NCBI GenBank assembly: GCA_964058845.1
Contig: CAXKVR010000154.1
Location: 96,904 to 160,903 of the forward strand
DNA: 64,000 nucleotides
From: Carex sylvatica
Lineage: Eukaryota > Streptophyta > Magnoliopsida > Poales > Cyperaceae
Direction of reading: 5' to 3'
Positions 59,240 to 64,000 of the stretch are shown one piece after another (the stretch's first letter is position 1; the number at the start of each line of letters is the position of its first letter). Below the pieces are notes generated by a model. The model worked only from the letters and a program-made list of their open reading frames with translations. It was not told where the DNA came from and ran no database searches. Position numbers and translations under genes: made by a program.

Positions 59240-59809
59240 GGGGAAATTTCACGTATACCCCTCAAAAACTCCAAAATTACGTATTCCCCCCTTTAAAGTT
59301 TAAAATTACGTATTTCTCCCTCTAGACTTTAAAAACTCACAAATTTATCCAATTTATTGTCTTTTATATTAAAACTCATTCTAAATTTTTAAAATACTCA
59401 TTTTACCATTTATTAAAGGCATATAATGCCCATCAAACTCAAATTTAAATCTAAAGGGTTCCTCTACCGTTTGATCCGCGTGCATCACATTAAGATATGT
59501 ACACATCGTTTCAATATGCGTGCATGTTCGCATCAAGATTTGTGTTGATCTTGCACGCGCATATCTAAAAGCAGTTTGGACAGTAGAGGAACTGTTCAGA
59601 TTTAAATTTGAGTCCGATGAACTTTATATGCTTCTAATAAAGGGTAAATTTGATATTTTATAAATTTAGAGTAAGTTTTAATATAAAAGACAATAAAATG
59701 GATAAATTTATGAATATTTGAAATTTAGAGGGAGAAATACGTAATTTCAAACTTTAGAGGGAGCAATACATAATTTTAAAGTTTTTGAGGGGTATACGTG
59801 AAATCCCTC
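59240..59809. mobile_element. Long palindromic element, 9-bp TSD
   Basis: A 570-bp foldback with termini 'tttcacgtatacccctcaaa' and 'tttgaggggtatacgtgaaa'. It is flanked by the 9-bp direct repeat 'taaataata' (59231-59239 and 59810-59818). A less AT-rich central block (about 59455-59600, with 'gttcctctaccgttt' facing 'acagtagaggaac') gives it a second nested palindrome. The duplication size suggests a Mutator-like origin. There is no coding capacity. Confidence 0.8.
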
Positions 59810-59818
59810 TAAATAATA

Positions 59819-62800
59819 TTTAATTTTGGATTTGGCTCGAAAATGTTGTAGACGATCAAAATATATCTCTCATATTAAATTTGAGAGCGCTGAATTATAC
59901 AATTGCACCTGATTTGTATTGTGACAGATGAATATTTCTATCAATTAATTCTAATTGTCACTGTTGCTTTCCGATTCGATTGATAGCTTTACTTGTTGAT
60001 GTAACAAATCAAAAAAGAAAATTTGGTTTGGGATTGATCACAATCATTTTCCATCAACAAAAACCATAGTATATTTTTGTAATTAACTACAAAATGTATT
60101 ATTCTGCAAAACACATTATTTATTTTAATGTGTTTAAAAGTATTTTTTTTATTTTAACTTTTCAGATTAACATTAAGAAAAATCTAGATAAATAGCAGCC
60201 TGGTTTTTTCTCTAACAATTTTGGCATATTATAGCATAGGGTTAAATCTATGCCCCATTTCAGTAATTTAAACTTTTTAAACTAATTAACCATACTATTT
60301 TAAATGTTTAATTTTATTATTTCATTAGTCTACCTCTTTTATATATCTTTTTAGAGAAATGTCCCGGCCTCCGAGCTATCATATCTCAGCGTGCTCCCAA
60401 CTAGTTTAACAAAAAAAGTCTTCCAACTTTGCCTAACTTTCATTTTCAGCACTCATATTTAATCTTTTAAAGTTTTGTTTATAATATTTTACAATGTTAC
60501 TCGCAAGTATTTAAATTCTAAATCTATATAGTTTTAACTCCTAACTATTTTTGTCTTTATATTTTAAGTGATTGGTAATTTTTCAAGCATTTAAATTACA
60601 AATTTGTATAATTTTTATTCTTTATCTGCAAGTATTTAAATTCACATTTTAAGTGGTTGATATTTTTCATATCATCATATTCAATTCTAGCTCTCAGCAG
60701 CTTTCTGTAATTATTTGATTGAACAGCTTGAATTGACTACACAAGCACATGTAATCTAACCTAATACAAGGTAATTAGAAGAAAGATATTTGATGATTTA
60801 TTGTACTTATTAACATGTATAAAGTATAATGTTGACAGAAGAAATCACATAACATGTATAAAGTATCATTTTTCATTTATTGTTTGGTTCTCCTTCAGAC
60901 TCTAAGATAAATTAAATTGTAATATCTTTGTTCCTTGCAAATGATGCATAGGTAAAATATTACTATTTTAGATAAATTATAATTTGATTTAAAGTTGTTA
61001 TTTTAATTAATTTTGTTATCACATTGTGTTATATAAAATGATAAACAATTAAATCTTGATTAAATATCATATTAACAATAAATATATTTTTAATTTCAAT
61101 TGTATTTTTTTAGGAGAAATATAGTAACACCAGCGGTGTCCAAAGACCAAAGTTACAAAGTGTGAATAGTAAATAAATAAAGAAATGGCAGACAAAAGGA
61201 AAAGGAAAAAAGAAGAAAGAAAAGAAAGAGGGAAATAGCAAAATAAAGTGAAAACAAAGAAGAAAACATCATACATGAAATTCAATTGTAAACTTGAATC
61301 CCAATGTTTACAAGTAAGTTATTAATATTTATTTACCGTATTGAAGTTAACATACATGAATAATTTGTTAATAGACTAGCATACCAACTTTGTATAAAAA
61401 AAAAAAAAATGCACATATTAAAATTTAAAACCAAGTATTTTTGTAAAAAAGACCAACTAATAAGTAATATTTAAGAACTAACATTTAATCTAATGACAAA
61501 GACAATGCTCTCTGTGTAAGAAGTCGCATGTTCGAAATCTAAAAAAAACAATCATTTGTGATCGAATATTAATTAATTGGATGACTTTACCTCCAATCTT
61601 TTCTATATTACCGAACCAAACAGCTTTAAGATTCATGTTAATTTCTAACTTTTGTCCATATCTAAACTCAATTCAAACATTCAACTTTTATCTGATTTGC
61701 CAAATTATATCTGAACCAAACAAATAAAACACCAACCGAATAAATTTATTTGGTTGTTCGATCGTAAATCGAATTTGCATTGATTAACATCTTGCTTGGA
61801 TGGAGAGCAGAGGAAGGGAGGTAATGGAAAGAAAAGAAAAATTTCTGTCGAATTGTGTTTGATTGACAAAATTATATCGAAGGTGAAGAGTACAGGAAGT
61901 GAAGGGTTTAACCTTGTATCATTGTAATTAATAGAATTGGTTTTCTTTCTAATTTGAGGTGTAACAGATGAAAAAAAAAATTATTGCAAATATTTTTAGA
62001 AAAAATAACACAAATGTCTAACTCTCTATCTTACTAATATAATTCTCATACAAATTTTTTATCACAAACCTACAACAACCATCAAATTTCTCATTAACCT
62101 TCTAAATTTTAATTGATCAAACAAGAAATGAAACAGAAAGAAAAGTTAAATTTTATTTCTCTCATTAATCATCCAAATACAAAAATGATAAATATGTTAA
62201 TCTTCCTTTATATTCCATTCCATTCCCTTCTATTCTTCACCTCCCTTTCCTTCCTCTACTCTCCATCCAAACAGGGTGTTACACCGTAATATTCAATATA
62301 TATATAAAAACTTAATATTTTTTTTTCGGTCATCTTTTATTTATTGAACTTTACATTTAATTATTTTAAAACTTGTAATGGACAAACATGCGTATTCGTT
62401 CTAAACCCTTCACTCTAGTCGCTGAAATCTTTATTTATACCATATTAAAAGAAAAAAAACACTCAAATTATGGCGATTTCAAAAATTACTAGGGTTTTCA
62501 AATTAATTTGCAGTTTTATTCTTGAAGAGCGCAGATTAGTTTGCAGTCCTCTTAAAAATCTAAATATATTTAATATTTCAGTATGTTTTTAGGTTTTTGA
62601 GGGGCATCCAAACTAATTAGTAGTCCTCCAAGAATGGAGCCACATATTGGTTTGGTTGATATTTTTCGAAATCCTCCAAAACATATATTTTTTTAATTTT
62701 CTTTAACCACCAAAGGGGTAAAAATGGAGGACATGAGGGAATCTTGGTGCGACAGTCTCAAATTTTGGAATACATTACTGTTCACAATCTCTACAGCTCC

Positions 62801-62940
62801 ACTCGCATGTTGAGTTTGTAGTGCGTATTGGTGTCCCCGGTGTTTAATTGAGGCATGCTATTGGCACTGTACCTTCTTTCTTTTCTTATATCATTGAGAA
62901 AGAGAAATCTCTTAGACCTACGATTAAGTACCTGATTGAG
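59819..62940. other. Gene-free AT-rich stretch
   Basis: No gene recognised. Near 61500-61550 an A-box/B-box-like pair ('taatctaatgacaaag', 'catgttcgaaatct') followed by A's resembles a SINE remnant. Positions 61795-62270 begin 'ggatggagagcagagg' and end 'cctctactctccatcca', an imperfect inverted pair that suggests one more foldback element of about 470 bp. Confidence 0.4.
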
Positions 62941-62949
62941 GAGGTCGGT

Positions 62950-63185
62950 ACAAAGGGAGTCCGCATCGTCTGCATTAACTCCTAAGAGCATCTTTTGAGT
63001 TAACGCATCTCAATCGTCTGATTTTAACTGGAGCCAATTCGGTCACTGATTATAATTCAGTGGTGCTTTAATATTAATGTGGATTTAGTCTGCACAGATC
63101 TTAAAGCAGATTGAACGATCCTGATTCATTAACTCGAAAATATTATTTTTTGTGTTAATGCAGAGGATATGAATTCGGTATAAAG
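62950..63185. repeat. MITE, 'ctgcattaactc' family (copy 2)
   Basis: It matches 6530-6757 through most of its length ('tctgcattaactc', 'tttaatattaatgt', closing 'ttaatgcagaggatatgaattc'). The two ends are inverted: 'gcatcgtctgcattaactc' against 'gtgttaatgcagaggat'. Confidence 0.55.
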
Positions 63186-63644
63186 GAGAGTGATACCGGG
63201 AAAGCTAGGGGGGCGCCTAAGTGTATTATTGTCAGAATTCTGACCAAGCACCTCCAATTTTAATACTATAGAAATCTTTATTTTAATAAACTATTTTTTT
63301 CTAATGAAATTTATTTGAACCTACAATTCTACATTTTCTCAGTTATCACTTTTATTCCGTTGTACACTAATATTTGGAGTTGTCTAGTGAGAAATTCTTA
63401 AAAAAAAAAAAAAAAAAAACATGTTCAGAGGATAAAAATGAGAGAGATATCATTTTTCTTGCTTCTCAAATTAATGGGAAACTCTCCATAGGAATCCGTA
63501 ATAGTCCGATACTTCAATGCACATCAGTTCAAATTTGATATGATTTTTTTTTATCAAAATCATTTGATCTGTTTCAAAATTCATACAGACCATTTATTTT
63601 AAAATATGTAATCCAACATCTTCTTCTAGGCATCACCGCATCAG

Positions 63645-63672
<28 letters not shown>
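63645..63672. repeat. Poly(C) tract of 28 bases
   Basis: An uninterrupted run of C. Such runs are unusual in an AT-rich region and may be a replication-slippage product or an assembly/sequencing length error. No gene is affected. Confidence 0.9.
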
Positions 63673-63675
<3 letters not shown>

Positions 63676-63767
63676 TTGTGTTAATATATAACCAACATAT
63701 TGAACTCGAACTTAAACGGAGAGGTATCTTGAGTGATATGAAATCCTTTCCGCCTCTCCATAATGTT

Positions 63768-63927
63768 TAGGGGTGTTCAAACTGTTATTTCGGTGAAGTC
63801 TAAATGTCAAATCAATTTTTTTTTTCAGTTTCTAAAAATTAAACCGAACCGAACTATTTAAACCGAAACCGAAAACTGATCTATTTAAACAAAAAACCAA
63901 ATAAACCAAATCATTTGAACACTCCTA
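63768..63927. mobile_element. Short hAT-like MITE ('taggggtgttcaaa' TIR)
   Basis: A 160-bp element with 14-bp TIRs: 'taggggtgttcaaa' and 'tttgaacactccta' (one mismatch). The interior carries repeated 'aaccgaa'. This terminus style is common among plant hAT elements. No exact 8-bp duplication was found. Confidence 0.65.
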
Positions 63928-64000
63928 TTGATGTCAAATATTTGTCCCTACCATTAGTGTTCATGGGTCATGGCCAATTTGTGCAAAAGAGGTGTCGGCT

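Overview
The window looks like nuclear DNA of a flowering plant, most likely a eudicot. It has AT-rich intergenic DNA, many short exons with GT-AG introns, CT-rich 5' leaders, plant-specific gene families (DUF679/DMP, organelle mTERF, PP2C clade) and a dense population of small DNA transposons. I cannot name the species. All gene models below were built by hand from conserved protein motifs, reading phase and splice dinucleotides; none has transcript support here.

Layout. 1-7.5 kb: repeats only (a possible LTR end, CACTA-like subterminal repeats, two non-autonomous hAT-like elements with 8-bp duplications). 7.8-10.9 kb (+): a membrane-anchored type 2C protein phosphatase, PP2C35-like, 5 exons. 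14.0-22.7 kb (+): an MO25/CAB39-like scaffold gene of 11 exons with a second, diverged copy of its first exon 2.5 kb upstream. 24.6-26.2 kb (+): an organellar mTERF gene, 2 exons. 31.1-32.2 kb and 38.9-39.8 kb (+): two DUF679 (DMP) membrane protein genes, each split by an intron at the same codon. 41.9-44.9 kb (+): the mitochondrial complex I 51-kDa subunit (NDUFV1), 3 exons. 45.9-50.6 kb (-): an endonuclease/exonuclease/phosphatase (DNase I-like) protein, 4 exons with a 2.9-kb first intron. 50.6-64 kb: no gene recognised, but many foldback elements.

The genes are unrelated housekeeping, signalling and organelle genes. Apart from the DMP pair they are not a functional cluster. The repeats are more structured. 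Three near-perfect palindromes have exact 9-bp target duplications and matching ends (Mutator-like MITEs), and several further copies lack a clear duplication. A longer palindrome also has a 9-bp duplication. One palindrome is interrupted by another MITE, and one about 480-bp insertion shows retroposition hallmarks (A-rich 3' end, 15-bp duplication).

The most interesting signal is at 40222-40340. A foldback downstream of the second DMP gene has two arms that both resemble that gene's own 3' flanking sequence, as expected for an inverted-duplication small-RNA locus in the making. The doubled first exon of the MO25 gene is the next most interesting.
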